Shown: positions 1-7,341 of the stretch, piece after piece
Layout: the number at the start of each line of letters is the position of its first letter
Position numbering within the stretch: the first letter of the stretch is position 1
Assembly (NCBI GenBank): GCA_023247955.1
Contig: JAHFFL010000056.1
Location: 1 to 7,341, forward strand
DNA length: 7,341 nt
Reading direction: 5' to 3'
Source: Candidatus Omnitrophota bacterium
Lineage (GTDB): Bacteria; Omnitrophota; Gorgyraeia; 2-02-FULL-51-18
Notes under the pieces: generated by a model
Seen by the model: the letters and a program-made list of their open reading frames with translations, nothing else
What the model was told of the DNA's origin: nothing
Databases searched by the model: none
Translations under genes and position numbers: made by a program

Positions 1-767
1 TCAATCGGAAGGTCGCGCGGCTTGGTGGCGCCCCCGCAGAGAACTACGCCGTCAAATTCTTTTAAAAGTTTCTCGGCCGGATAATTTTTCCCGACCTCGG
101 TGTTGACGACAAACTTCACGCCCTCGGCCGCCAAAAGATCCACGCGACGCTGGACAATTTTTTTATCGAGCTTGGGATTCGGGATCCCGTACATCAAAAG
201 TCCGCCGACACGGTCGGCCCGTTCAAATACCGTGACCGTGTGGCCTGCTTTGTTAAGCTGTGCTGCGGCCGCAAGCCCCGCGGGGCCTGAGCCCACAATC
301 GCGACTTTTTTTCCGGTGCGACCCGCGGGCGGCTGAGGGACCACCCACCCTTGCTCAAAACCCTTGTCGATGATCGCGCATTCAATGTTTTTAATCGTGA
401 CCGGCGGTTCGCTGATGCCGAGCACGCAGGAACCCTCGCAGGGAGCCGGACACACCCTGCCGGTAAATTCGGGAAAATTGTTGGTCTTGTGCAGGCGGTC
501 CAGCGCCTCGCGCCAAAGACCGCGATAAACCAGATCGTTCCACTCGGGAATCAGATTATTGACCGGGCATCCCGACGCCATGCCGGCCAAAAGTGTCCCG
601 GTATGACAAAAAGGGATGCCGCAGTCCATGCAGCGCGCGCCCTGCTGCTGCAGTTTTTCCTCGGGCATGTGTTCATGAAACTCATTCCAATCCGCGACCC
701 GCGCTTTGGGCTCCCGGTCGCGGGGAAGCTCGCGGGGAATTTCTTTAAATCCCGTCGGTTTGCCCAT
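1..767 (-). CDS. gltD: Glutamate synthase (NADPH) small subunit GltD, N-terminal 255 residues (C-terminus beyond window)
   Basis: Beta subunit of glutamate synthase. It oxidises NADPH at an FAD and passes electrons through Fe-S clusters to the FMN of GltB, in the cytoplasm. I translated the frame by hand: it opens with [13 protein letters not shown], a canonical GltD start, and has no stop to the window edge. The Fe-S domain shows Cys46, Cys49, Cys54 and Cys67 (CMDCGIPFC, then SGCPVNN) and a second group Cys106, Cys110, Cys114 (CPAPCEGSC). The FAD-binding Rossmann motif [14 protein letters not shown] spans 155-168, followed by the acidic strand end (VFER, 180-183) and GGLLMYGIP (188-196). GltD is usually about 470-490 residues, so roughly half is missing, including the NADPH-binding domain. 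The ATG shares its A with the gltB stop codon (TAATG), which suggests translational coupling; a weak GGCGGA lies about 8 nt upstream. Related FAD/Fe-S subunits exist in other enzymes, but position directly after gltB makes GltD nearly certain. Confidence 0.96.
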   Translation of the reverse strand, partial: MGKPTGFKEIPRELPRDREPKARVADWNEFHEHMPEEKLQQQGARCMDCGIPFCHTGTLLAGMASGCPVNNLIPEWNDLVYRGLWREALDRLHKTNNFPEFTGRVCPAPCEGSCVLGISEPPVTIKNIECAIIDKGFEQGWVVPQPPAGRTGKKVAIVGSGPAGLAAAAQLNKAGHTVTVFERADRVGGLLMYGIPNPKLDKKIVQRRVDLLAAEGVKFVVNTEVGKNYPAEKLLKEFDGVVLCGGATKPRDLPI

Positions 768-3700
768 TAATTTCCGCCCACACGCGAGAGGTCGCGCACG
801 TTTTCCTCAAAAGCCGCCATGATCGCCTCTTCGCCGCTTTTGCCCTGGCTTTTCACCCGTTCGAGGGCCTGAAGCACACGCTTGTAATCTTTGGGGATGA
901 TCTTGACAAAGCAAGGCAGCATTTCGTTCCAAAGATCCAGAATCTGCTTGGCTCGTTTACTTGCGGTATAGCGCGCATGGCGCTCAATCAGACCGCGAAT
1001 CTCCGCCGCCTCTTCCACGCTCTCGACCTTTTCAAGCTCCACCATCTGCTGGTTGCAATGCGACGCAAAGTCCCCCTTCACATCGAGTACATACGCGAGC
1101 CCGCCCGACATGCCGGCCGCGAAATTCCGCCCCGTGGCGCCAAGCACCACGACGCGTCCTCCGGTCATGTACTCGCAGCCGTGGTCGCCGACGGATTCGG
1201 CCACTGCGTTCACGCCGCTGTTGCGCACGCAGAAACGTTCGCCGGCCATGCCGTGGATGTACGCCTCGCCGGCCGTCGCGCCGTAAAACGCGACATTGCC
1301 GATGATGATATTTTCCTCGGGCTTAAAAGTGGCTTTTTTGTGAGGATAAACGATGATCTTTCCGCCGGATAGCCCTTTTCCAACATAGTCATTGGCATCG
1401 CCCTCGAGCTCCAGCGTCATTCCCCGCGGTACAAAAGCACCGAAGCTCTGTCCCGCCGAGCCGGTAAATTTTAAATGAATGGTATCCTCCGGCAGTCCTT
1501 CGGCGCCGTGGCGGCGCGTCAGTTCGCTCCCCAGAATGGTTCCGACCACGCGGTTTGTATTTTTTATAGGGAGATCCGCTTTCACGCGCTCGCGCCTTAA
1601 AAGTGCGGGCTCAAAAAGTTTCAGGAGCGTCGTGTTGTCGAGCGCTTTGTCGAGCCCGTGATCCTGAGGGATTTGGCAATAACGCCCCACGCTCGCCGGA
1701 ACTTCGGGTTGATAGAGGATTTTTGAAAAGTCGATCCCTTTGGCCTTCCAGTGGTCCACGGCTTTTTTGGGGTCCAGCTTGTCGGTGCGACCGATCATCT
1801 CGTTCATGCTGCGAAAACCAAGCTTACTCATGATCTCCCGGACTTCCTCGGCGATGAAAGTCATAAAATTCACCACGTGCGCCGGGTCGCCGGTAAACTT
1901 TTTGCGAAGCTCAGGGTCCTGGGTCGCGACACCGACCGGGCAAGTGTTCAGGTGGCATACGCGCATCATGATACAGCCCAGCGCCACGAGCGGCGAGGTC
2001 GAGAAACCAAACTCTTCGGCGCCCAAAAGTGCTGCGATCGCCACGTCGCGGCCGGTCTTAAGTTGTCCGTCTGTTTCCACGGCGATACGGCTGCGGAGAT
2101 TGTTGAGCACGAGGGTTTGATGCGTCTCGGCAAGCCCAAGCTCCCAAGGGATGCCGGCATGTTTGATGCTCGACTGCGGCGAAGCGCCGGTGCCGCCGTC
2201 ATAACCGCTGATCAGCACCACGTCCGCGTGCGCCTTGGCGACGCCGGCCGCGATGGTGCCGACGCCGACCTCCGCGACAAGCTTCACGCTGATACGCGCA
2301 AAGTGGTTTGCGTTTTTCAAATCATGGATGAGCTCGGCCAAATCCTCGATGGAATAAATATCATGATGCGGTGGTGGCGAAATAAGCCCGACGCCGGGCG
2401 TCGAGAGACGCACCTTCGCGATCCAGGGGTACACCTTCGCGCCCGGCAGCTGTCCGCCCTCTCCGGGCTTGGCCCCCTGGGCCATTTTGATTTGCAGTTC
2501 CCTGGCCTTCACTAGATAAAGACTCGTAACTCCAAAGCGGCCGGAGGCGACCTGTTTGATCGCGCTGTTTCGGGAATCGCCGTTCGGGTCCAGCGTGTAG
2601 CGCGCCGGGTCTTCGCCGCCTTCGCCGGTATTGCTCTTGCCACCGAGACGGTTCATCGCGATCGCGAGCGACTCATGCGCTTCTTTGCTGATGGACCCGT
2701 AGGACATCGCGCCCGATTTGAAGCGCTTTACGATCGCTTCGACGGGCTCCACTTCCTCGAGTGGAATAGACGTCTTAGCCAATTTAAAATCCAAGAGCCC
2801 ACGCAGCGTGCAGTAATGCATCGACTGGTTATTGACGGCGTCGGAATATTCTTTGAAAGTTTTATAGTTTTTCACGCGCGTCGAGATCTGCAGCTTGTGT
2901 ACGGTCTCGGGATTAAATAAATGGTACTCGCCGTCTTTTCTCCACTGGTACTGCCCGCCGGGATCGAGCGCTACGCCGTTTACCGCGCGTTCGGGGAAAG
3001 CGTGCCGGTGTCTTTGTTCGACCTCGGCCGCCAGCGTTTCCAAGCCCACGCCTTCGATGCGCGAGGCCGTCCACGTGAAATATTTGTCCACCACGGCTTT
3101 ATTCAGGCCGATGGCCTCGAAGATTTGCGCGCCGCGGTAGCTCTGGATCGTCGAGATGCCCATCTTCGACATGATCTTCAATACGCCTTTGGCTACTGCC
3201 TTCGCGAAATTTTTCACGGCCGTCTTGTGATCAATATTTTTTAATATGCCCTGACGACTCATGTCGTCCAGGGTCTCGAAAGCGAGATAGGGGTTGATCG
3301 CGCCGGCGCCGTAGCCGATAAGCAGCGCAAAGTGATGCACCTCGCGCGGCTCGCCGGACTCGAGCACAAGCCCCACCTTCGTACGCGTGCCTTCGCGGAT
3401 CAGATGATGGTGCAACCCCGACACCGCCAAAAGCGCGGGGATGGCCGCATGGTCGTGGTCGACACCACGATCGGAAATAATCAAAATATTGGCGCCTTGC
3501 CGTATCGCTTGGCTCGCTTTTTTGTAAAGCTCCTCGAGCGCGGCCTCAAGCACGCGGCCGCCCCCTGAGACTTTGTACACAATGGGCAGCGTCACCGATT
3601 TAAAATCGGAATGTTTCACATGACGCAGCTTTTCGAATTCCTCATTCGTGAGAATAGGACTTTTTAACTTGATCTGCTTGCAGCTTTCGGGCTCCGGCAA

Positions 3701-5365
3701 AAGCAGGTTACGCTCCGCGCCTATCGTCGTCTCGGTGGACGTGATAATCTCTTCACGGATGCAATCAATCGGGGGGTTCGTGACCTGCGCGAAAAGCTGT
3801 TTGAAATAGTTGTAGAGAAGCTGGGGTTTGTTGGACAACACCGCCAGCGGCGTGTCGGTGCCCATAGAGCCGACCGCCTCGACGCCGTCCTGCCCCATCG
3901 GCGCCATCAAAAGCCGCAAATCTTCGTAGGTATAGCCAAACGCCTGCTGCCTTAAGAGAACCGTTTGGTGGTCCAGCTCATGCGCATGGGGGGCTTCCGG
4001 CAATTTTTCCAGCGAGACCAGATTTTCATTCAGCCACTGACGGTACGGGCGCTCTCCGGCGACGGCTTCCTTTATTTCCTCATCGGCGACAATACGGCCC
4101 TGCTCGGTGTCTATCAGAAACATGCGTCCCGGCTGCAGGCGTCCTTTCTGCAAAATCCGCTCCGGCGCCACATCGAGCACACCGACCTCGGAGGCCATGA
4201 TCACGAGGTCGTCTTTGGTGACGTAATACCGCGAAGGCCGCAGGCCGTTACGGTCCAGCACCGCGCCGATGCGCACACCGTCGGTAAACGCGATGGAGGC
4301 CGGCCCGTCCCACGGCTCCATCAGACAGCTGTGGTATTCATAAAATGCCTTTTTGTCGTCGCTCATGCTCTCGTGGTTGGACCACGGCTCCGGGATCATC
4401 ATCATCACCGCATGCGGCAGCGAGCGCCCCGCGAGCACGAGAAACTCAAGGCAATTGTCAAACATCGCCGAATCGCTGCCGTCCTCACAAATCACGGGAA
4501 GGACCTTTTTGATGTCGCCGCCGAAAAGCCCCGAGGCGCAGATCGCCTGCCGCGCGTGCATCCAGTTCACGTTGCCGCGCAGCGTGTTGATTTCCCCGTT
4601 GTGGGCCACATAGCGGTAAGGGTGCGCGCGGTCCCAGCTTGGAAACGTGTTGGTGCTGAAACGCGAATGCACGAGCGCCAGGGCGCTTTCCACCGCCGGG
4701 TCGAGAAGCTCTCCGAAAAAGGTCTCGACCTGCTCGGACATCAGCATTCCTTTGTAGACGATGGTCTTACAGGAAAGGCTGGAGACGTAAAAATATTTCC
4801 CGCCTTTGACTTTCGCGTAGCGGATCGTGTTTTCCACGCGGCGGCGTATCACATAAAGCCTTCTTTCAAACGCGTTGTCGTCCTTGAGCTTGGAATTCCG
4901 ACCGATAAAGATCTGGCGAATACAGGGCTCGGCGGCCTTGGCCGTCGGCCCGAGAGAGTCATTGTCGGTCGGTACCGTGCGCCAGCCCAGGAATTTTTGG
5001 CCTTCTTCGCGCGCGAGGTCTTCAAAAATCTTTTCGCAATTCCTGCGCTCACCCGCGTCCTGCGGCAGATACACCATGCCGACGCCGTATTCTTTTTCGG
5101 AGGGAAGCGTAATGCCGTCCTTGGCGCAGGATTTTTTTAGAAAAGCATGCGGGATCTGAATCAGAATGCCGGCGCCGTCGCCGGTGTTGGCCTCACAACC
5201 GCAAGCGCCGCGATGGCGCAGGTTTAAAAGAACCGTCAGGGCCTGACGGACGATCTCATGGGACTTTTTGCCCTTGATGTTGACGACAAAACCCACCCCG
5301 CAGCTGTCTTTTTCATAAGCCGGGTCATAAAGTCCTTGCCGGGTGGGATACCCTGAAGCGCTCAC
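767..5365 (-). CDS. gltB: Glutamate synthase (NADPH) large subunit GltB
   Basis: Alpha subunit of GOGAT: it hydrolyses glutamine, channels the ammonia to 2-oxoglutarate and reduces the imine to glutamate at FMN. The 1532 residues match the usual bacterial length (about 1480-1550). Cys22 in DSCGVGFV is the expected N-terminal nucleophile after removal of a 21-residue propeptide. The class II glutaminase domain runs to about 430 ([17 protein letters not shown], 233-249; [11 protein letters not shown], 255-265). Then come the central linker domain (about 470-770) and the FMN-binding synthase barrel (about 830-1210), with GAMSYGSIS (885-893), GEGGQLPG (968-975) and [11 protein letters not shown] (1053-1063). 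Cys1131, Cys1137 and Cys1142 ([12 protein letters not shown]) are the 3Fe-4S ligands. The C-terminal GXGXG beta-helix covers about 1270-1440. All key residues are present. The start is GTG at 5365-5363: an in-frame TAG lies upstream at 5410-5408 with no ATG between, and GAAGG (5380-5376) sits 10 nt before it. The adjacent gltD favours the NADPH type over the ferredoxin type. Confidence 0.98.
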   Translation of the reverse strand: MSASGYPTRQGLYDPAYEKDSCGVGFVVNIKGKKSHEIVRQALTVLLNLRHRGACGCEANTGDGAGILIQIPHAFLKKSCAKDGITLPSEKEYGVGMVYLPQDAGERRNCEKIFEDLAREEGQKFLGWRTVPTDNDSLGPTAKAAEPCIRQIFIGRNSKLKDDNAFERRLYVIRRRVENTIRYAKVKGGKYFYVSSLSCKTIVYKGMLMSEQVETFFGELLDPAVESALALVHSRFSTNTFPSWDRAHPYRYVAHNGEINTLRGNVNWMHARQAICASGLFGGDIKKVLPVICEDGSDSAMFDNCLEFLVLAGRSLPHAVMMMIPEPWSNHESMSDDKKAFYEYHSCLMEPWDGPASIAFTDGVRIGAVLDRNGLRPSRYYVTKDDLVIMASEVGVLDVAPERILQKGRLQPGRMFLIDTEQGRIVADEEIKEAVAGERPYRQWLNENLVSLEKLPEAPHAHELDHQTVLLRQQAFGYTYEDLRLLMAPMGQDGVEAVGSMGTDTPLAVLSNKPQLLYNYFKQLFAQVTNPPIDCIREEIITSTETTIGAERNLLLPEPESCKQIKLKSPILTNEEFEKLRHVKHSDFKSVTLPIVYKVSGGGRVLEAALEELYKKASQAIRQGANILIISDRGVDHDHAAIPALLAVSGLHHHLIREGTRTKVGLVLESGEPREVHHFALLIGYGAGAINPYLAFETLDDMSRQGILKNIDHKTAVKNFAKAVAKGVLKIMSKMGISTIQSYRGAQIFEAIGLNKAVVDKYFTWTASRIEGVGLETLAAEVEQRHRHAFPERAVNGVALDPGGQYQWRKDGEYHLFNPETVHKLQISTRVKNYKTFKEYSDAVNNQSMHYCTLRGLLDFKLAKTSIPLEEVEPVEAIVKRFKSGAMSYGSISKEAHESLAIAMNRLGGKSNTGEGGEDPARYTLDPNGDSRNSAIKQVASGRFGVTSLYLVKARELQIKMAQGAKPGEGGQLPGAKVYPWIAKVRLSTPGVGLISPPPHHDIYSIEDLAELIHDLKNANHFARISVKLVAEVGVGTIAAGVAKAHADVVLISGYDGGTGASPQSSIKHAGIPWELGLAETHQTLVLNNLRSRIAVETDGQLKTGRDVAIAALLGAEEFGFSTSPLVALGCIMMRVCHLNTCPVGVATQDPELRKKFTGDPAHVVNFMTFIAEEVREIMSKLGFRSMNEMIGRTDKLDPKKAVDHWKAKGIDFSKILYQPEVPASVGRYCQIPQDHGLDKALDNTTLLKLFEPALLRRERVKADLPIKNTNRVVGTILGSELTRRHGAEGLPEDTIHLKFTGSAGQSFGAFVPRGMTLELEGDANDYVGKGLSGGKIIVYPHKKATFKPEENIIIGNVAFYGATAGEAYIHGMAGERFCVRNSGVNAVAESVGDHGCEYMTGGRVVVLGATGRNFAAGMSGGLAYVLDVKGDFASHCNQQMVELEKVESVEEAAEIRGLIERHARYTASKRAKQILDLWNEMLPCFVKIIPKDYKRVLQALERVKSQGKSGEEAIMAAFEENVRDLSRVGGN

Positions 5366-5375
5366 TTTTTGCAGC

Positions 5376-5380
5376 CCTTC
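5376..5380 (-). promoter_or_regulatory. Ribosome binding site of gltB
   Basis: On the minus strand, GAAGG within the purine-rich stretch GAGAGAAGGG lies 10 nt before the GTG at 5365-5363. Spacing is slightly long, but this is the only Shine-Dalgarno-like sequence here. It supports the GTG start, since no in-frame ATG exists between it and the upstream TAG. Confidence 0.6.
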
Positions 5381-5408
5381 TCTCGCGTTAATCGTTATTT
5401 TTCTTAGC

Positions 5409-5436
5409 TAACCCTTGATTGTACAATAAAGGATTA
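5409..5436 (-). promoter_or_regulatory. 28-bp imperfect palindrome covering the gltB -10 element (candidate operator)
   Basis: Read on the minus strand, the left half is TAATCCTTTATTGT and the right half is ACAATCAAGGGTTA. Twelve of 14 base pairs are symmetric, with mismatches only at 5433/5412 and 5428/5417. The core ATTGTACAAT is a perfect 10-bp palindrome and overlaps the -10 hexamer. There is no loop at the centre and no T-run after it, so it looks like a dimeric-repressor operator rather than a terminator. I recognise no named regulator site: it does not fit the NtcA, NtrC or TnrA/GlnR consensus as I know them. Confidence 0.5.
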
Positions 5437-5447
5437 AATCTTGGCAA
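5418..5447 (-). promoter_or_regulatory. Sigma70-like promoter of the gltBD operon
   Basis: On the minus strand, -35 TTGCCA (5447-5442) and -10 TACAAT (5423-5418) are separated by 18 bp. Each hexamer matches the consensus at 5 of 6 positions. Transcription would start near 5411, giving a leader of about 45 nt before the gltB GTG. The promoter lies wholly inside the 90-bp gap after the upstream oxidoreductase gene, as expected for an independently transcribed gltBD operon. The start site is inferred. Confidence 0.7.
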
Positions 5448-5449
5448 GA
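5439..5449 (-). promoter_or_regulatory. 11-bp perfect dyad TCTTGCCAAGA over the gltB -35 element
   Basis: TCTTG and CAAGA are exact inverted 5-mers around one central base, and the -35 hexamer TTGCCA lies inside. This is a second symmetric element next to the 28-bp palindrome over the -10. It is short enough to occur by chance, so its role as a binding site is only a possibility. Confidence 0.25.
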
Positions 5450-5455
5450 AAAGTG

Positions 5456-6484
5456 TCAGGGCTTTAAAACAATTTTCCCGAAGTGTTGGCGGCTTTCCAT
5501 GCGGCGGTGGGCCTCGGCGGCCTCTTTGAGGGGAAATACCTGGTCAAGCACCGGAACAAGCAGGCCTTTCTCGGCCAGTTGCAAGACCTTACAGAGCTCG
5601 GCAAAACTGCCCATGTAAGACCCAAGGATGCTCAGCTGTTTGGAGAAAAAGGGGCGTAGATCCATCTCGACTGTGGGGCCCGACGTCGCGCCGCAGGTCA
5701 CCAGGCGTCCCCCGCGGCCTAGGCATAACAGACTCTTTTGCCAGGTCTCGGGGCCGATGTGTTCAAAAACCACATCCACCCCCTTTTTGTTCGTGAGCCG
5801 TTTGACTTCTTCCGAGAAATCCTTGGTCTTATAGAGGATGACCTCATCGGCGCCGAGTTTTTTAGCGCGCGCCACTTTTTTGTAATCCCCGGCCGTCGTG
5901 TAAACCGTGGCCCCGAGAAATTTCGCGATTTGAATCGCAAAACTCCCGACCCCTGAGCCCCCCGCGTGCACCAACACCGTCTCCCCCGCCCGCAGACCGG
6001 CCCTCGTGACCAGCATGTGATAAGCCGTCAAGGCCGCGAGCGGAAACGACGCCCATTCCTCAAAATTGTAACGGTCGGACACCGGAATGAGAAAGCGCTC
6101 ATTCACCGCGATCTTCTCGGCATAGCCGCCTTGGACCTGCAGTCCTAGAATTTGAAAATCGGGAGAATAACTGTCCCTCGCTTCAAACCCTTCGGCGGCG
6201 AAAAGAGGCGCTTGACCGGGGGAAATCACCACGCGGTCCCCTTTTTTGAACCGCTTGGCGCCTTTGCCGGATTCTAGAACCACGCCGGCCACGTCACAAC
6301 CCGGAATATGTGGAAGAGGGATGGAAACTCCCGGCATCCCCTCGCGCGCCCAGATGTCCAAGTGATTGAGGGAGCAGGCCTGGATGCCAACCAGAACTTC
6401 ATTGGAACCGGCGACGGGGTCCTTGAATTCACCGTAGGTGAGGACCTCGGGGCCCCCGTGCTTCTCAAAATAGACGGCTTGCAT
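5456..6484 (-). CDS. MDR-superfamily (zinc-type alcohol dehydrogenase / quinone oxidoreductase-like) NAD(P)H-dependent oxidoreductase
   Basis: Medium-chain dehydrogenase/reductase of 342 residues, the normal length, probably a soluble NAD(P)(H)-dependent oxidoreductase; the substrate cannot be told from sequence. Numbering from the ATG, the GroES-like domain fills about 1-150 (MQAVYFEKHGGPEVL; ACSLNHLDIW, 36-45; IPGCDVAGVV, 60-69; GGYAE, 119-123). The Rossmann domain carries VLVHAGGSGVGSFAIQIAK (170-188), then GVDVVFEHIG and GGRLVTCGATSG. The C-terminus HFGKIVLKP is typical of the superfamily. Where relatives carry the four-cysteine structural zinc loop (about 88-115), this protein has no cysteine at all. 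I chose the ATG at 6484-6482 over the GTG one codon upstream because GGGGAG (6494-6489) is well spaced from the ATG (4 nt) but almost touches the GTG, and relatives start with M-x-A-V. It lies 80 bp after pepA and 90 bp before gltB; no terminator is seen after it. I found no functional link to its neighbours. Confidence 0.88.
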   Translation of the reverse strand: MQAVYFEKHGGPEVLTYGEFKDPVAGSNEVLVGIQACSLNHLDIWAREGMPGVSIPLPHIPGCDVAGVVLESGKGAKRFKKGDRVVISPGQAPLFAAEGFEARDSYSPDFQILGLQVQGGYAEKIAVNERFLIPVSDRYNFEEWASFPLAALTAYHMLVTRAGLRAGETVLVHAGGSGVGSFAIQIAKFLGATVYTTAGDYKKVARAKKLGADEVILYKTKDFSEEVKRLTNKKGVDVVFEHIGPETWQKSLLCLGRGGRLVTCGATSGPTVEMDLRPFFSKQLSILGSYMGSFAELCKVLQLAEKGLLVPVLDQVFPLKEAAEAHRRMESRQHFGKIVLKP

Positions 6485-6488
6485 CACA

Positions 6489-6494
6489 CTCCCC
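6489..6494 (-). promoter_or_regulatory. Ribosome binding site of the oxidoreductase gene
   Basis: GGGGAG on the minus strand, preceded by the A that ends the 70-bp repeat, gives AGGGGAG. It sits 4 nt before the ATG at 6484-6482 and decides that start over the adjacent GTG. Confidence 0.7.
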
Positions 6495-6564
6495 TGTCAT
6501 TGCGAGCGAAGCGAAGTAATCTACGCGCAGAGATTGCTTCGTCACTGCGTTCCTCGCAATGACA
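6495..6564. repeat. 70-bp palindromic intergenic repeat of the GTCATTGCGAG type (MITE/REP-like)
   Basis: The outer arms are a perfect 12-bp inverted repeat, TGTCATTGCGAG (6495-6506) and CTCGCAATGACA (6553-6564). The inner arms also pair: CGAAG and AATCT on one side match AGATT and CTTCG on the other, with a single C/A mismatch, around an 8-nt loop at 6523-6530. Between outer and inner stems is an unequal internal loop (11 nt against 5 nt), so the left copy (28 nt) is 6 nt shorter than the right (34 nt). The motif matches from memory a dispersed, non-coding repeat seen in many bacterial genomes. It fills almost the whole 80-bp gap: it begins at the base after the pepA stop codon and ends at the next gene's Shine-Dalgarno. 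In RNA it would form a strong hairpin, but with no U-run after it, so it is not a classical terminator. Confidence 0.8.
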
Positions 6565-7341
6565 CTATAAGTAGCTCTTCACAAGCTCGACAAAGAGACG
6601 GACGCCTACTCCCGTCGCGCCGATCGGGGAAAGCGGCTTGGGACCAGCTTCATTCCAGGCTGTGCCCGCGATATCCAGATGCGCCCAGGACTTGGTGTGA
6701 TCGGCAAATTCCTTTAGGAACAGTGCCGCCGTGATTGTGCCGGCGTATTTTTTGCTGATATTCTGGATATCCGCGTAAGTCGCGCGAATAAGGTCCATGT
6801 ATTCTTCCCAAAGCGGCAGTTCCCAGCAGCGTTCTCCGGTACGCTCCCCCGCCGCTTCGATGCGCCGCACCAGATCCTCGTCGGTCCCCATGACGCCGGT
6901 AGCCAGGTCCGCGAACGTCGCGGCACAAGCGCCGGTCAGTGTCGCGATATCCACCACAGCGCGCGGCTTGTACCTCTCGGCATAGGCCAACGCGTCGGCG
7001 AGAATCAGCCGCCCTTCGGCGTCGGTGTTGAGCACCTCCACGGTCTTGCCGTTGAGACAACGAATAATGTCCCCCGGCCTCTGGGCCGTCGAGCCCGGCA
7101 TATTTTCGCAAACCGGCGCGAGACCCACGACGGGGGTCGAAAGCTTCAAAGCCGCAATGACTTTCATCGCTCCGATCACGGCCGCGGCGCCGCACATGTC
7201 AAACTTCATTTTATCCATGTCGTTCGAGGGTTTGATGGAAATTCCGCCGGTGTCAAACGTAATTCCTTTTCCGACCAAGACGATGGGTTTGGAGGTCTTT
7301 GTCAGCCGGTGCTCCAGGATAATAAACTGCGGCGCGGCGGG
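6565..7341 (-). CDS. pepA: Leucyl aminopeptidase, peptidase family M17 (PepA-like), C-terminal 258 residues (N-terminus beyond window)
   Basis: Cytosolic di-metal (Zn/Mn) aminopeptidase that removes N-terminal residues, with leucine preferred, during peptide turnover; the family forms hexamers. The frame is open to the right edge; an internal TTG at 7278 is not the start. In fragment numbering, the catalytic domain shows VGKGITFDTGGISIKP (23-38), giving metal or catalytic residues Lys25, Asp30 and Lys37, then Asp48, and the family signature NTDAEGRL (105-112) with Asp107, Glu109 and Arg111. These fall in the same spacing as Lys270, Asp275, Lys282, Asp293, Asp352, Glu354 and Arg356 of E. coli PepA, with no gaps. 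By that register about 245 residues, mainly the N-terminal domain, lie outside the window. The C-terminus (DIAGTAWNE, then SPIGATGVGVRLFVELV) is typical and complete; the stop is TAG. The gene may be co-transcribed with the oxidoreductase 80 bp downstream, across the palindromic repeat. Confidence 0.96.
   Translation of the reverse strand, partial: PAAPQFIILEHRLTKTSKPIVLVGKGITFDTGGISIKPSNDMDKMKFDMCGAAAVIGAMKVIAALKLSTPVVGLAPVCENMPGSTAQRPGDIIRCLNGKTVEVLNTDAEGRLILADALAYAERYKPRAVVDIATLTGACAATFADLATGVMGTDEDLVRRIEAAGERTGERCWELPLWEEYMDLIRATYADIQNISKKYAGTITAALFLKEFADHTKSWAHLDIAGTAWNEAGPKPLSPIGATGVGVRLFVELVKSYL

Noticed and set aside
351..770. Plus-strand reading frame of 139 codons at the left end
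   Set aside because: It is antisense to the Fe-S domain of gltD, whose cysteine motifs are unmistakable on the minus strand.
1751..2515. Plus-strand reading frame of 254 codons opposite gltB
   Set aside because: It lies opposite the FMN and Fe-S part of gltB and shows no family motif; a shadow of the real gene.
3965..5140. Long plus-strand reading frame of 391 codons opposite gltB
   Set aside because: It is antisense to the highly conserved glutaminase domain of gltB, its translation is rich in Arg, His and Val with no recognisable domain, and it mirrors the codon bias of the real gene in a GC-rich sequence.
767..5365. Ferredoxin-dependent glutamate synthase instead of the NADPH type
   Set aside because: A gltD gene follows directly with overlapping stop and start codons, which marks the two-subunit NADPH enzyme.
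5409..5436. The intergenic palindrome as a transcription terminator of the oxidoreductase gene
   Set aside because: It is AT-rich, has no loop between the arms, and is not followed by a T-run in the direction of transcription; it overlaps a good promoter instead.
6485..6487. GTG at 6487 as the start of the oxidoreductase
   Set aside because: It would leave almost no spacing to the GGGGAG ribosome binding site; the ATG one codon later fits the site and the family's usual N-terminus.
6495..6564. The repeat as a CRISPR unit or a tRNA-like gene
   Set aside because: There is a single inverted unit with no spacers or direct repeats, and the fold is a simple hairpin without a cloverleaf.
7276..7278. 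TTG at 7278 as the start of the aminopeptidase
   Set aside because: The frame is open to the window edge and the codon lies just before the conserved GKGITFDTGG motif in the middle of the M17 family, so the gene is cut by the edge and not short.

Overview
This window is ordinary core-metabolism DNA from a bacterium with moderately high GC. All four genes lie on the minus strand. From right to left (the direction of transcription) they are: the C-terminal half of an M17 leucyl aminopeptidase (pepA family, cut by the right edge), a complete medium-chain dehydrogenase/quinone-oxidoreductase-type protein, a complete glutamate synthase large subunit (gltB), and the N-terminal half of the glutamate synthase small subunit (gltD, cut by the left edge). 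Coding density is very high. The only gaps are 80 bp (6485-6564) and 90 bp (5366-5455), and no stretch over 300 bases lacks a gene.

Layout: gltB and gltD overlap by one base (TAATG) and form the GOGAT operon. It converts glutamine plus 2-oxoglutarate into two glutamates using NADPH. The 90-bp gap before gltB holds a good sigma70-like promoter (TTGCCA, 18 bp, TACAAT). A 28-bp imperfect palindrome covers its -10 element and an 11-bp dyad covers its -35 element, so the operon probably has its own regulated promoter. The 80-bp gap between pepA and the oxidoreductase is filled almost entirely by a 70-bp inverted-repeat element of the GTCATTGCGAG type. It starts at the base after the pepA stop codon and ends where the next gene's ribosome binding site begins.

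Organism: gene content does not fix the lineage. The GTCATTGCGAG palindromic repeat, as I recall it, is dispersed in several mostly Gram-negative and often uncultured lineages (for example Omnitrophota and former Deltaproteobacteria), so such a genome is a guess only.

I found no previously undescribed multi-gene system. The points worth a second look are the dyad symmetries on the gltB promoter, the palindromic repeat squeezed between two genes, and the loss of the structural-zinc cysteine cluster in the oxidoreductase.
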